DNA of 27,230 nt from contig JAZOPU010000131.1 of NCBI GenBank assembly GCA_045655705.1, positions 1 through 27,230 of the forward strand, written 5' to 3'. A model generated the notes under the pieces. That model did no database searches and had not been told where the DNA came from. It saw only the letters and a program-made list of their open reading frames with translations. Source of the DNA: Scatosoma sp045655705 (GTDB taxonomy: Bacteria > Bacillota > Clostridia > Christensenellales > Borkfalkiaceae). Position 1 is the first letter of the stretch. Each line of letters begins with the position of its first letter. Position numbers and translations under genes: made by a program. Shown here piece by piece: positions 16,397 to 24,322 of this stretch.

Positions 16397-17512
16397 ATGA
16401 AACTCGGTGTTGTAGGACTTCCCAACGTTGGCAAATCCACTCTCTTTAACGCAATCACACACGCAGGCGCGGAATGTGCAAACTATCCCTTTTGCACGAT
16501 CGAACCCAACGTAGGCGTCGTTGCCGTACCCGACGAAAGACTTGACAAGCTCGCCGCTTTATATTCAAGCAAGAAAATCACCCCCGCGGTCATTGAATTT
16601 GTGGATATTGCAGGGCTTGTAAAAGGCGCGTCGAAGGGCGAAGGCTTGGGGAACAAATTCCTTTCGCATATCCGCGAAGTAGACGCGATCGTGCACGTGG
16701 TGCGTTGCTTTGAAGACGCGAACATCACGCACGTGGATAATAAAATCGATCCCGTAACGGATATTGAAACGATCAATTTAGAGCTCGTGCTCTCGGATAT
16801 GGAAGCGGTGCAAAATCGTATGAACAAGGTCAAAGTCCAAGCCCGTGGCGGCGCGGACAAAAAGGCGCAGGAAGAATATGCGTTTTTAGAGCGTTTATAC
16901 GCGCATTTGGAAAGCGAAAAGCCCGCTCGTAACTTCCCCTTTACCGAAGAAGAAACGGAGTTTATGAAAAACTGTTTCCTGCTCACGATCAAGCCCGTTA
17001 TTTATGCGGCAAATATCAAAGAAGACGATATGGGTAAAGACGAAAACGAACTTCCCTTTGTCAATCTCGTCAAGGATTTTGCACAAAAAGAAGGCGCGGA
17101 AGTGCTCGTGATTTGTGCAAAAACAGAAGAAGAACTTTCGCAAATGGACCCCGACGACAAAGCTATATTTATGGAAGAGTTCGGGCTTGGCGAAAGCGGA
17201 CTTGACCGCCTTATCAAAAAATCCTATGCGCTCCTTGGACTGATTTCCTATCTCACCGCAGGCGAGAAAGAAACACGCGCTTGGACGATCGTTAAGGGTA
17301 CGAAAGCCCCCCAAGCGGCAGGCAAGATCCATACCGATTTTGAAAAAGGTTTTATCCGCGCCGACGTTGTCAACTGGGAAATTTTGTTATCCCTTGGCTC
17401 TATCGCCGCCGCGAAAGAAAAAGGCAAAGTACGCTCGGAAGGCAAGGAATATATTATGCAGGACGGCGACGTCGTGGAATATTATTTCAACGTTTCCAAG
17501 AGTAATAAATAA
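16397..17512 (+). CDS. ychF: Redox-regulated ATPase YchF (Obg-family)
   Basis: YchF/OLA1 is a P-loop protein of the Obg family that prefers ATP to GTP, binds ribosomes and is linked to stress responses. The 371 residues begin with G1 GLPNVGKST. The switch region contains DIAGLVKGASKGEGLGNKFL. A coiled-coil insertion (about 135-190) follows, and a TGS domain ends the protein (HTDFEKGFIRADVV to EYIMQDGDVVEYYFNV). The usual GTPase NKXD motif reads YAANIKED here, as is typical of YchF. The start is the ATG at 16397 with AGGA upstream and the P-loop nine residues in. An upstream in-frame start would lie inside the promoter. It is monocistronic. Confidence 0.97.
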   Translation: MKLGVVGLPNVGKSTLFNAITHAGAECANYPFCTIEPNVGVVAVPDERLDKLAALYSSKKITPAVIEFVDIAGLVKGASKGEGLGNKFLSHIREVDAIVHVVRCFEDANITHVDNKIDPVTDIETINLELVLSDMEAVQNRMNKVKVQARGGADKKAQEEYAFLERLYAHLESEKPARNFPFTEEETEFMKNCFLLTIKPVIYAANIKEDDMGKDENELPFVNLVKDFAQKEGAEVLVICAKTEEELSQMDPDDKAIFMEEFGLGESGLDRLIKKSYALLGLISYLTAGEKETRAWTIVKGTKAPQAAGKIHTDFEKGFIRADVVNWEILLSLGSIAAAKEKGKVRSEGKEYIMQDGDVVEYYFNVSKSNK

Positions 17513-17539
17513 ATTTTATCCCCTATTTTTCGATACTTT

Positions 17540-17573
17540 CCCCGAAAGTTTTCCGCTTTCGGGGTTTGTTTTT
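17540..17573 (+). terminator. Terminator of ychF
   Basis: CCCCGAAAG (17540-17548) pairs perfectly with CTTTCGGGG (17556-17564) around a 7-nt loop, followed by TTTGTTTTT. It lies 27 bp past the ychF stop. Confidence 0.88.
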
Positions 17574-17659
17574 ATCAAAACGCATAAAATTTTGCGAAAA
17601 GAAAATAAAAACTTTCTATACGCAAAGGAAAATTGTTTTTCTAAAAAAGTTGTTGAAAT

Positions 17660-17723
17660 ATTCTTGACTAAAAGAAAAAAAAGTGTATAATAATAAACGA
17701 TATAATAAACCGTGTAAACACGG
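17660..17723 (+). promoter_or_regulatory. Promoter and palindromic operator-like site of the NagA-like operon
   Basis: TTGACT (17664-17669), a 16-bp spacer and TATAAT (17686-17691) form the promoter. Bases 17660-17680 are identical over 21 bp to the promoter of the divergently read TIM-like unit (24169-24189, minus). A perfect inverted repeat, CCGTGT-AA-ACACGG (17710-17723), sits just after the start of transcription and before the ribosome binding site. It is a candidate repressor site or transcript hairpin. Confidence 0.65.
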
Positions 17724-17743
17724 TGAATTTTTAGAGGTGCAAA

Positions 17744-18883
17744 GTGAAAGCAATCGTCAATGCAACGATCGTTATGCGGGATTATCTTATCCCCAACGGT
17801 ACGATTCTTATCGACTGCGAAAGAATTTCCAAATACGGCAAAGCAAAGGATATTGCCCTGCCCAAAGATTGTGAAATTATCGACGCGGAGCATTTATACG
17901 TAGGCCCTGGGCTTATTGATATCCACACGCACGCAGCGGATAACAAATGGATATTTGAAGAACCCAAAGCTACGTCTAAACATTTAATGGAACACGGCGT
18001 TACGGGCGTACTTCCCGCGCTGTATAACAACTTACATAAAGAAGATTATCTTAAAGCCATCAACGATATTTTGGCTGCTAATCAAGCGGGAGATTTTGAC
18101 AATTTCGTCGGTTTTTATATGGAAGGACCGTATTTGAGCCCTAACTTTGGTTGCGAGCGCGACAAGAACGTTTGGAAAGACGCGGTTGTTCGCGAAGAAT
18201 ACATAGATATCGTCAAGCGCGCCAAAGACAGTGCAAAGGTTTGGTGTTTTGCCCCCGAACGCGAAGGGATCGATCAGTTCGTTCGCGACGTCAAAGCGGA
18301 AATCCCGAATATCGTATTTGCCGTGGCGCACAGCGAAGCTACGCCCCAGCAGGTAGAAAAGTATATCCCCTACGGCTTGAAAATCGCAACCCACCACACC
18401 AACGCGACGGGTACGATCGAGCACTATTCCGAGTGCCGCGGCGTATGCGTGGACGAAGCGGTCAACTACAATAAAGAAATTTACGCCGAACTTATTTCGG
18501 ATAGAATGGGTATTCACGTCGTGCCGTATATGCAACGGCTCGTGCGCAAGATCAAGGGCGACGATCGCATTATTTTGATTGCCGATCAGTTCGTATGCGA
18601 CGGACCTATCCCCGCAGGCTTTGAAGAAGCAACTGATTTGCACTTTGATAACGCGGGCGAGATCGCAGGCTCGGGCTTGACCTTGGATATTGCCTGCGGT
18701 AACTTTATGGTGCACACGGGCTGTTCCGTCGTGGACGCGTTCCGTTTCGGCTCGTACAACCCCGCCCGCGCACTCAACCTTTCAGGCGTTGGGTACATTG
18801 AAGAAGGAAATTTCGCCAACTTGATTTTTGTTGACGACAAATTTAACGTTAAGAAAACTATATTTAAAGGAGATAAAAAATGA
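17744..18883 (+). CDS. NagA-like amidohydrolase (N-acetylglucosamine-6-phosphate deacetylase family)
   Basis: The protein belongs to the metal-dependent amidohydrolase superfamily, closest in layout to NagA, which removes acetate from N-acetylglucosamine 6-phosphate. The 379 residues show the HxH motif (His61, His63 in DIHTHAAD), metal ligand Glu127 in MEGPYL, His196 in AVAHSEAT, His217 in ATHHTNAT and catalytic Asp281 in LIADQF. The substrate loops differ from classical NagA, so another N-acyl sugar phosphate is possible. The start codon is GTG with GAGGTG upstream. The stop overlaps the next ATG (ATGA), implying coupled translation with the NagB-like gene. That pairing supports amino-sugar catabolism. 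Confidence 0.82.
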   Translation: MKAIVNATIVMRDYLIPNGTILIDCERISKYGKAKDIALPKDCEIIDAEHLYVGPGLIDIHTHAADNKWIFEEPKATSKHLMEHGVTGVLPALYNNLHKEDYLKAINDILAANQAGDFDNFVGFYMEGPYLSPNFGCERDKNVWKDAVVREEYIDIVKRAKDSAKVWCFAPEREGIDQFVRDVKAEIPNIVFAVAHSEATPQQVEKYIPYGLKIATHHTNATGTIEHYSECRGVCVDEAVNYNKEIYAELISDRMGIHVVPYMQRLVRKIKGDDRIILIADQFVCDGPIPAGFEEATDLHFDNAGEIAGSGLTLDIACGNFMVHTGCSVVDAFRFGSYNPARALNLSGVGYIEEGNFANLIFVDDKFNVKKTIFKGDKK

Positions 18884-19868
18884 ATAAAATTTTTGAACCC
18901 GCAAGCACTTTTAACTTCCAACCCGCAAGTTTCGTGCCTTTCAAGGACAGAGAACTTTGCGAAAGATTGAGAAAAATCAGCGGAACGGATTTGGAGAAAC
19001 ACCCTAACCCCGATTTCAACATCAAGGTTATGATGAACCCCACCCCGTTTTAATCGCTACCCTTTTCGCACGCATTAAAGAAGCGTCGGAAAAAGGCAAG
19101 AAGATTACGCTTATTCTCGGCAACCCCGAACCTGATACGTATATCCCCCTTGCACAACTTATCAACTACTTCAAAGTAGATTGTAAAAACGTACACCTTT
19201 TCGCCATGGACGAATGGGCGGATCAAGACGGTAACATCGCACCCGAAACCTATCAAGCAGGTTTTGCGCACTCGATGCTTAAATATCTCGTATATCAAAT
19301 CGACGAGAAATTGCGTATGCCCCTTTCCAACGTACACTATCCCACGAACAAGAACATCGCAAACTATTCGGATATGATCACCGAATGTGGTGAAGGCGGT
19401 GCGGATATTTGTAGCTCTTCCCCCGGTTGGACGGGACACATGGCGTTCATCGATCCCGTTCCCGATTTCTTCCCCGAAGGCTTCGATCCCGCAGTAGAAC
19501 CCACCAAAGCGCAAATCGACGAATGGCTTAATATGAAAGCACGTATCGTGGATCTTCACCCCCTTACCGTTGCGCAAAACTCTTTGCACGGCGTGTTCGG
19601 TCAATCGGGTTATATCGCAGACGTACCTCCCAAGGCGGCTACGATCGGTCCCGTTGACGTGAAGAACGCAAGAGAAAGAATCGAAGTGCACGCACTCCTT
19701 ACCAACGGTACGTTCTCTTCGTGGCAAAGAATGACGAGCCGTCTTGTATTGCACGGACCCGTTACCCCGCTTATTCCCAGCTCCATGTTACAAACTATGA
19801 AAACGCAAGTACTCGTTAGCGACGAGCTCGCGGCACCGTTCGATTGTTGGGAAAAGGTAGGCTACTAA
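18880..19868 (+). pseudogene. NagB-like glucosamine-6-phosphate deaminase family gene, frameshifted
   Basis: Two adjacent frames encode one protein of about 329 residues. The first runs from the ATG at 18880, with AGGAG upstream, through 57 codons to a TAA at 19051. The second continues without an ATG from about 19044 to 19868. The sequence reads NIKVMMNPTP, then VLIATLFARIKEASEKGKK. The shift lies in CCCC (19043-19046) or the following TTTT (19048-19051), and one missing base restores the frame. The C-terminal part has NagB/SIS-type isomerase features: LFAMDEWAD, PGWTGHMAFIDP and PPKAATIGP. The relatives convert an amino-sugar phosphate to a keto-sugar phosphate and ammonia. It may be a sequencing or assembly error, a real mutation or, less likely, programmed -1 slippage. 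It is translationally coupled to the NagA-like gene. Confidence 0.8.
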
Positions 19869-19887
19869 TAGCCAAGGTGAAAACATA

Positions 19888-21246
19888 ATGATTAACTATG
19901 ATTTGAAAGTCGGTTTTTCAAGAATAACAATCAACCCGCCCATCGGCGTTAATATTCGGGGATATTTTCATCAACGTTTGAACGAAGCGATCCTTGACGA
20001 TTTAGAGATCAACACCGTCGCCGTCGAAAAAGACGGCGTGGCGGTTGCACTCGTTTCTATTGACTGCGAAGCGGCGGACACTACCTACTACGAAGCGGCA
20101 AGAGAATATGCAGCAAAAGCAACAGGGCTTGATAAAAAAGCGATTTTTATTCACACGACGCACACCCACGTTGGACCTTGCTTTGGCAGGGAAGACGCGT
20201 GGACGAACGATATCGACAGAGAATACGATTCTTTCGTTATGAAAAAAATCGCGGACAGTATCGTTTACGCGATCACGGATTTGAAACCCGCAAGAATGGG
20301 TATTGGTGTTAGCAAAGCCGAACGCATTGGTTTTAACCGCCGTTATCTTATGAAAGACGGCACGACGAAAACCAACCCCGGCGTAAACAACCCCGATATC
20401 GTGCGCTCTATCGGTCTTTTGGACGAACGTGTGAACGTTATCCGTTTTGAAAGAGAATGTGGCGACAACGTTGTGATCGGTAACTACGGTAACCACCCCG
20501 ACGTTATCGGTAACAATAAATCGTCGGCAGACTGGCCTGGGTTTACGAGAAGAATATTCGAAAAAGCGGTGGACAACACCAAGTGCGTATTCTTTAACGG
20601 CGCACAAGGTGATATTAACCACGTGAACGTAAAACCCGTCGGCGGCGATCTCAACGGAATGTTTAACGATTTCGACGACGTTACGCGCGGATATGCGCAC
20701 TCTCGCCATATGGGCAACGTCGTTGCAGGCGCTTTAATGAACGTTTATGAAAAGGTAGAATTTATACCCGTCAATGAAATCAAATTCGTTGAAGAAGTTG
20801 TAAACGTGGCGTCGAATATGCCTACGCCCGAAGAAATGGAAGAAGCTCGCTATATCCACCAAATGCACTTAGACGGAAAAGATGCGGAGCTTCCCTATAA
20901 GGGAATGATGTTTACCACCATGGTTGCCGACGCAGAGAGAAAGGTACGCCTTGAAAACGGTCCTGAATTTTTCCCGATGAACTTGACGGCGATCAAGATC
21001 GGCGACGTAGCGTTTTTAGGTATCCCCGGTGAACCGTTTACGGGTATCGGTATGGGACTTAAAGAAGCAAAGGATTGGAAAATGGTTTGCCCTACCTGTT
21101 TGACCAACGGTAATCGCGGTTATTTCCCTATGAAAGATTCCTACGACGAAGGCGGTTATGAAGCTCGTTCTTCTTCGTATAAAGCAGGCGTTGCGGAAAC
21201 GATCATTGCGGAAGGCACGAAAATTCTTGATAATTTAAGAAAATAA
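19888..21246 (+). CDS. Cytoplasmic neutral/alkaline ceramidase-like amidohydrolase
   Basis: The 452 residues match the N-terminal catalytic fold of neutral/alkaline non-lysosomal ceramidases, zinc amidases that split an N-acyl bond. The opening strand is VGFSRITINPPIG. Residues fitting the known zinc site are His94 (HTHVGP), His203 (GNHPDV), Glu382 (GIPGEPFT) and Tyr424 (GGYEA), and QGDIN (240-244) is also present. There is no signal peptide, unlike secreted ceramidases, and the C-terminal Ig-like domain is absent. It therefore probably acts on a small cytosolic substrate rather than membrane ceramide. It is the third gene of the NagA/NagB-like operon, 19 bp after the frameshifted gene, so hydrolysis of an N-acyl or amide sugar compound is a fair guess. 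The substrate is unknown. Confidence 0.78.
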   Translation: MINYDLKVGFSRITINPPIGVNIRGYFHQRLNEAILDDLEINTVAVEKDGVAVALVSIDCEAADTTYYEAAREYAAKATGLDKKAIFIHTTHTHVGPCFGREDAWTNDIDREYDSFVMKKIADSIVYAITDLKPARMGIGVSKAERIGFNRRYLMKDGTTKTNPGVNNPDIVRSIGLLDERVNVIRFERECGDNVVIGNYGNHPDVIGNNKSSADWPGFTRRIFEKAVDNTKCVFFNGAQGDINHVNVKPVGGDLNGMFNDFDDVTRGYAHSRHMGNVVAGALMNVYEKVEFIPVNEIKFVEEVVNVASNMPTPEEMEEARYIHQMHLDGKDAELPYKGMMFTTMVADAERKVRLENGPEFFPMNLTAIKIGDVAFLGIPGEPFTGIGMGLKEAKDWKMVCPTCLTNGNRGYFPMKDSYDEGGYEARSSSYKAGVAETIIAEGTKILDNLRK

Positions 21247-21255
21247 CCAGTAAAT

Positions 21256-21292
21256 AAAAACTCGCGATTGCGTTATGCAATCGCGAGTTTTT
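21256..21292. terminator. Bidirectional terminator between convergent operons
   Basis: CTCGCGATTGC (21261-21271) pairs perfectly with GCAATCGCGAG (21277-21287). It is flanked by AAAAA on the left and TTTTT on the right, so it can end both the ceramidase-like unit (+) and the kinase unit (-). Confidence 0.9.
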
Positions 21293-21295
21293 GTT

Positions 21296-22717
21296 TTATA
21301 AGCTTTCTCTTTGCAAAAACAGTTTATCAAGTTGCAAATATCTTTGATATACCGCTCCCGCCTCCGCTTTTTCGGCTTTGGGGAATGTAACGTCTTTTCG
21401 TTCCACCAACTGCCCTACCGCGCCGTCGATATCCGTATAAATACCTGCGCCGTAGCCCGCGTAGATCGCCGTACCTAAACAACCCGTTTCTTTGTTTTTG
21501 AGCGTAACTACTTTTTTGCCTGTGATATCCGCTTTGATTTGTCGCCAAAGTCCGCTCTTCGAGCCACCGCCGATTGAAACAACTTCGTCTACGGATAATC
21601 CTAAATACTCTAAAAATTGACGCAACAGGCAGGCAATCGATTCCATAATCGCGCGAGAGAAATGCGCGCAGGTATGCTTTAAGTCCATACCGTACACCCC
21701 GCCCTTTAAATCGGGATCGTTGACGGGCATTACACTACCGCGCATATTCGGCGCGATCGTTAATCCTTCCGCACCAAGCGGGATTTTAGAAGCTTCTTCG
21801 TCAATCGTTTTAAAGTCGGTATTTTCGTAGAAATTCTTCTTAAACCATTCCATAACCATGCCCGCCGTCGGCGCCCACATCAAAAGACAATACTTATCCT
21901 TTGCCACGTAATACGCAGGTACTTTGATCCCTTCAAAATAAGGCGGAATAGTTTTAGAAAGTGCGCAAACGGCAAGCGCCGTGCCCGTCATTTCGCTCAC
22001 ACTGCCTTCGCGGACAATACCCGAACCGATAAAGCCCGAAATTTGATCGAGCGCGCCCGTGCAAACGGTTGCGCCGTTATATTCGCCCACCTTTTCTCCG
22101 CTTTCATACAGCTTAGGCAAATAGCTTTCGTCAATACCGATATAATCAAGCATTTCTTTCCAATATTCGCCTGTGCGCACGTCGAGATAGAGCGTAGAAG
22201 AATACAGCGAGCGTTCGCAAACAAATTTGCCCGTAATGCGATAGAGCAAATAATCTTTGAGCAACACCACTTTATCAAGCTTTGCAAAAAGTTCGGGGCG
22301 GTTATTTTTCAACCACAAAATTTTCGCCGCAGGATAACCTGCGGGAACTTCCGTTTGTCCCGTGATTTCATACACCGTTTTGAGTCCAAACTTTTCTTCG
22401 ATTGCCTTGGCTTCCGCTTCCGCGCGGTTATCCAACCACACGATCGCATTCATAAGCGGTTTGCCCGCCTTATCCAAGAACATAAGCGTTTCGCCTTGCG
22501 TGTCGATCGCAAAACTGTCGATAGGCGCTTTTGCGTTGAGTTCGTTATACGCCTGTTCAAACAGTTCAAAATATTTTTCAGCAGGAAATTCTACGCGTTC
22601 GCCTTCGGTGATGAGCGTATATGCCTTGGTTACCGAAGCAAGCTCGTTGCCCTTTTCGTCGAACACGCAACCTTTGAGCGAAGTCGTGCCGATGTCAATA
22701 CCCATTACGTTTGCCAT
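21296..22717 (-). CDS. FGGY-family carbohydrate kinase
   Basis: This is an ATP-dependent sugar kinase of the xylulokinase/glycerol kinase family. About 473 residues show the N-terminal phosphate motif MGIDIGTTSLKGCVFD, the substrate region AIVWLDNRAEAEA, the catalytic-site segment CTGALDQISG with its Asp, and the ATP-site glycines in VSIGGGSKSGLWRQIKAD. The start is the ATG at 22717, with AGGAG just upstream. An in-frame ATG 33 bp earlier sits in a hairpin loop. It is the last gene of a TIM-like/YjbQ/kinase unit, which suggests a ketose or polyol that is phosphorylated and then isomerised. Which sugar it uses cannot be read from the sequence. Confidence 0.9.
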   Translation of the reverse strand: MANVMGIDIGTTSLKGCVFDEKGNELASVTKAYTLITEGERVEFPAEKYFELFEQAYNELNAKAPIDSFAIDTQGETLMFLDKAGKPLMNAIVWLDNRAEAEAKAIEEKFGLKTVYEITGQTEVPAGYPAAKILWLKNNRPELFAKLDKVVLLKDYLLYRITGKFVCERSLYSSTLYLDVRTGEYWKEMLDYIGIDESYLPKLYESGEKVGEYNGATVCTGALDQISGFIGSGIVREGSVSEMTGTALAVCALSKTIPPYFEGIKVPAYYVAKDKYCLLMWAPTAGMVMEWFKKNFYENTDFKTIDEEASKIPLGAEGLTIAPNMRGSVMPVNDPDLKGGVYGMDLKHTCAHFSRAIMESIACLLRQFLEYLGLSVDEVVSIGGGSKSGLWRQIKADITGKKVVTLKNKETGCLGTAIYAGYGAGIYTDIDGAVGQLVERKDVTFPKAEKAEAGAVYQRYLQLDKLFLQRESL

Positions 22718-22733
22718 AAGCTCTCCTAAATAC

Positions 22734-22759
22734 AAAAAGCTGCCTTGCAACAGCTTTTT
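22734..22759 (-). terminator. Intra-operon hairpin between YjbQ-like and kinase genes
   Basis: AAAAAGCTG (22734-22742) pairs with CAGCTTTTT (22751-22759) around an 8-nt loop, ending in five T on the minus strand. It may partly terminate transcription and lower kinase expression. No clear separate promoter was found after it. Confidence 0.6.
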
Positions 22760-22771
22760 GCCTTATTTTAT

Positions 22772-23392
22772 TTATCTTTTTTGTTGCAAGTCATAACGGG
22801 GATCGTATGCTTTTTCTTCGTCCGTGAATTTACGAAGCGTGTTGATCACTTCACCGTTATTCCATTTTCTGCTTTCTCCTTCGTCGGTCGTACCCATAAC
22901 GGTTACGTTGAGCTGACGATGACGTGCACGAACGTGATCCCAGTCAATGAAGTAGATATGTGCGAATTCACCGCCGTCAAGAACGCCGTCCTTGATCGTC
23001 ATCGTTTCGCTTCTGCCAAAGAATACCGAACGCAAATGTCCGTCCGTGTTCATAGACGTGTAGTTGCCCGGTTCGTTTACGTAACGGCCGAATTGTGCGT
23101 GCACGGGGCCGGGGTGACGATAATCGCCTTCGTTGGTGTAGTCGGGAATGAGCTTGCGCATAATGTCAAGCAAGTCGTGCTGTAAGTATTCAAGGTCGAA
23201 CGAATCCAAATCGTGCGAACATTCTTGAATCATTACCGAACAGGTCGTGTGGTGAGAAGCGATACAAACCGTACCGTTCTTAACGCCCGAAGCTTTTACG
23301 ATTTCCATAATTTCCTTGGAAACGTCGTGGAAAGTAGGGATCCAACCACGGGATTGCAATTCTAACTCTTTTTGAAAAACTTTAAATTCCAT
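22772..23392 (-). CDS. YjbQ/UPF0047 family protein (secondary thiamine-phosphate synthase fold)
   Basis: The 206 residues match the YjbQ/UPF0047 family. The signature is ASHHTTCSVMIQE (45-57), with His47, His48 and Cys51, followed by conserved His-rich segments, YTSMNTDGHLRSVFFG and the tail VRARHRQLNVTVMG. Databases call the family secondary thiamine-phosphate synthase because E. coli YjbQ can partly replace ThiE, but its true role is unclear. The start is the ATG at 23392, with GGAGG eight bases upstream. Placement between a TIM-like isomerase and a sugar kinase points to sugar-phosphate chemistry, and no thiamine genes are nearby. It is larger than the usual 130-140 residues, with extra segments at both ends. 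Confidence 0.85.
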   Translation of the reverse strand: MEFKVFQKELELQSRGWIPTFHDVSKEIMEIVKASGVKNGTVCIASHHTTCSVMIQECSHDLDSFDLEYLQHDLLDIMRKLIPDYTNEGDYRHPGPVHAQFGRYVNEPGNYTSMNTDGHLRSVFFGRSETMTIKDGVLDGGEFAHIYFIDWDHVRARHRQLNVTVMGTTDEGESRKWNNGEVINTLRKFTDEEKAYDPRYDLQQKR

Positions 23393-23420
23393 TATTTTAT
23401 CCTCCGATAAATTTATTTTT

Positions 23421-24119
23421 TTAATTATGACGTTCGTCCCACGCACGACGGACAGCCGAAATCATTTCGTCCACCATCGCCGCTCTGTCCTTCGCCTTGG
23501 CTACGCCCGACGACGAACCCGTTGCGTCCGCGCCTGCGATAATCGTGTTATACACGACTTCCCCGCCTGCGATACCTGCCGCCGTCAACACCAAAATGTC
23601 AGGGTTGACGTCTTTAACGGATTTGGTTGCGGCTTCCACGTATTCTTTACCAACGCTCACGCCCGTGCCGATAAGCTCAGAAGGCTCTGCCACGATAATA
23701 TCGGGGTTGAGCGTTGCAATTTTACTCGCTTCCGCCAAGGAATCCGCGCAAACAATCGTCGTCAAGCCTACTTCGTTGGCTCTTTCAATCGTCTTTTCCA
23801 AAACTTCAAACGTCAAAGGCTTTTCACAGTGATTGAGCATAACGCCGTCCGCGCCCGCCGCAACAAGCGATTCAGGCAAGACGTCCGCAAGCCCTCTTCC
23901 GGGCATAATTGCGTCCATATGCGGTGCGAATACGTGAATATTTTTCGTCGCTTCTCTCACGCGACGGATATCCACGATAGGCGTTGTGAAAATGATATCT
24001 ACGCCGTATTTTTCCGAGGCTGCGTCGGCTGCTTTTGCAAGTTCTAAAATATCGTCGCCGTATAAATACGACTTGGGACCGATTTCAAAAAACGGTAATT
24101 TTACTCTTTTTTCATTCAT
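23421..24119 (-). CDS. Archaeal-type triosephosphate isomerase-like protein
   Basis: The 232-residue TIM barrel resembles the shorter archaeal triosephosphate isomerases, which are about 25 residues shorter than bacterial TpiA. The catalytic set is present: Lys16 (GPKSYLYG), His97 (MLNHCEKPL) and Glu145 (AEPSELIGTG). The phosphate-binding glycines in TAAGIAGGEV and ATGSSSGVAKAKD are also present. TIM relatives in other catabolic operons isomerise tetrulose phosphates (for example EryH/LerI in erythritol and erythrulose use). Operon position beside a sugar kinase favours such a role over housekeeping glycolysis. The start has GAGG nine bases before the ATG. It is the first gene of the minus-strand unit. 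Confidence 0.85.
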   Translation of the reverse strand: MNEKRVKLPFFEIGPKSYLYGDDILELAKAADAASEKYGVDIIFTTPIVDIRRVREATKNIHVFAPHMDAIMPGRGLADVLPESLVAAGADGVMLNHCEKPLTFEVLEKTIERANEVGLTTIVCADSLAEASKIATLNPDIIVAEPSELIGTGVSVGKEYVEAATKSVKDVNPDILVLTAAGIAGGEVVYNTIIAGADATGSSSGVAKAKDRAAMVDEMISAVRRAWDERHN

Positions 24120-24157
24120 AAATGTGCGCCTCGTTTTATTATTTATTTATCTATTAT

Positions 24158-24189
24158 AGTATACAGGATTTTTTCTTTTAGTCAAGAAT
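24158..24189 (-). promoter_or_regulatory. Promoter of the TIM-like/YjbQ/kinase operon
   Basis: The minus strand has TTGACT (24180-24185), a 16-bp spacer and TATACT (24158-24163). Positions 24169-24189 are identical to 17660-17680 of the NagA-like promoter. Both promoters also have ATTGTTTT followed by CT some 25-30 bp upstream of the -35 (24206-24216 here, 17632-17642 there). Confidence 0.7.
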
Positions 24190-24264
24190 TTTGCGGTATT
24201 TTTTTCAGAAAACAATACAATCTTTCAAAAATGAAAATTTTAACTTTCTTTTTGCAAAATTTAC

Positions 24265-24293
24265 TTGCCAAAAGCGTGCAGGAGTGATATAAT
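24265..24293 (+). promoter_or_regulatory. Promoter of the SIS-DeoR-aldolase-epimerase-MFS operon
   Basis: TTGCCA (24265-24270), a 17-bp spacer and TATAAT (24288-24293) are followed by GAGGTG, six bases before the ATG at 24323. It is divergent from the TIM-like promoter, with about 75 A/T-rich bases between the -35 boxes that could hold regulator sites. Confidence 0.72.
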
Positions 24294-24322
24294 AGAGATG
24301 AAAAAATAAACGAGGTGAAACT

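Noticed and set aside
18032..18715. Minus-strand open frame of 227 codons opposite the NagA-like gene
   Set aside because: It is a shadow of a gene with clear metal-binding motifs; no promoter or ribosome binding site.
19044..19056. Programmed -1 ribosomal frameshift in the NagB-like gene
   Set aside because: The sequence is not a standard X XXY YYZ slippery heptamer and I see no clear downstream pseudoknot; a homopolymer indel is simpler.
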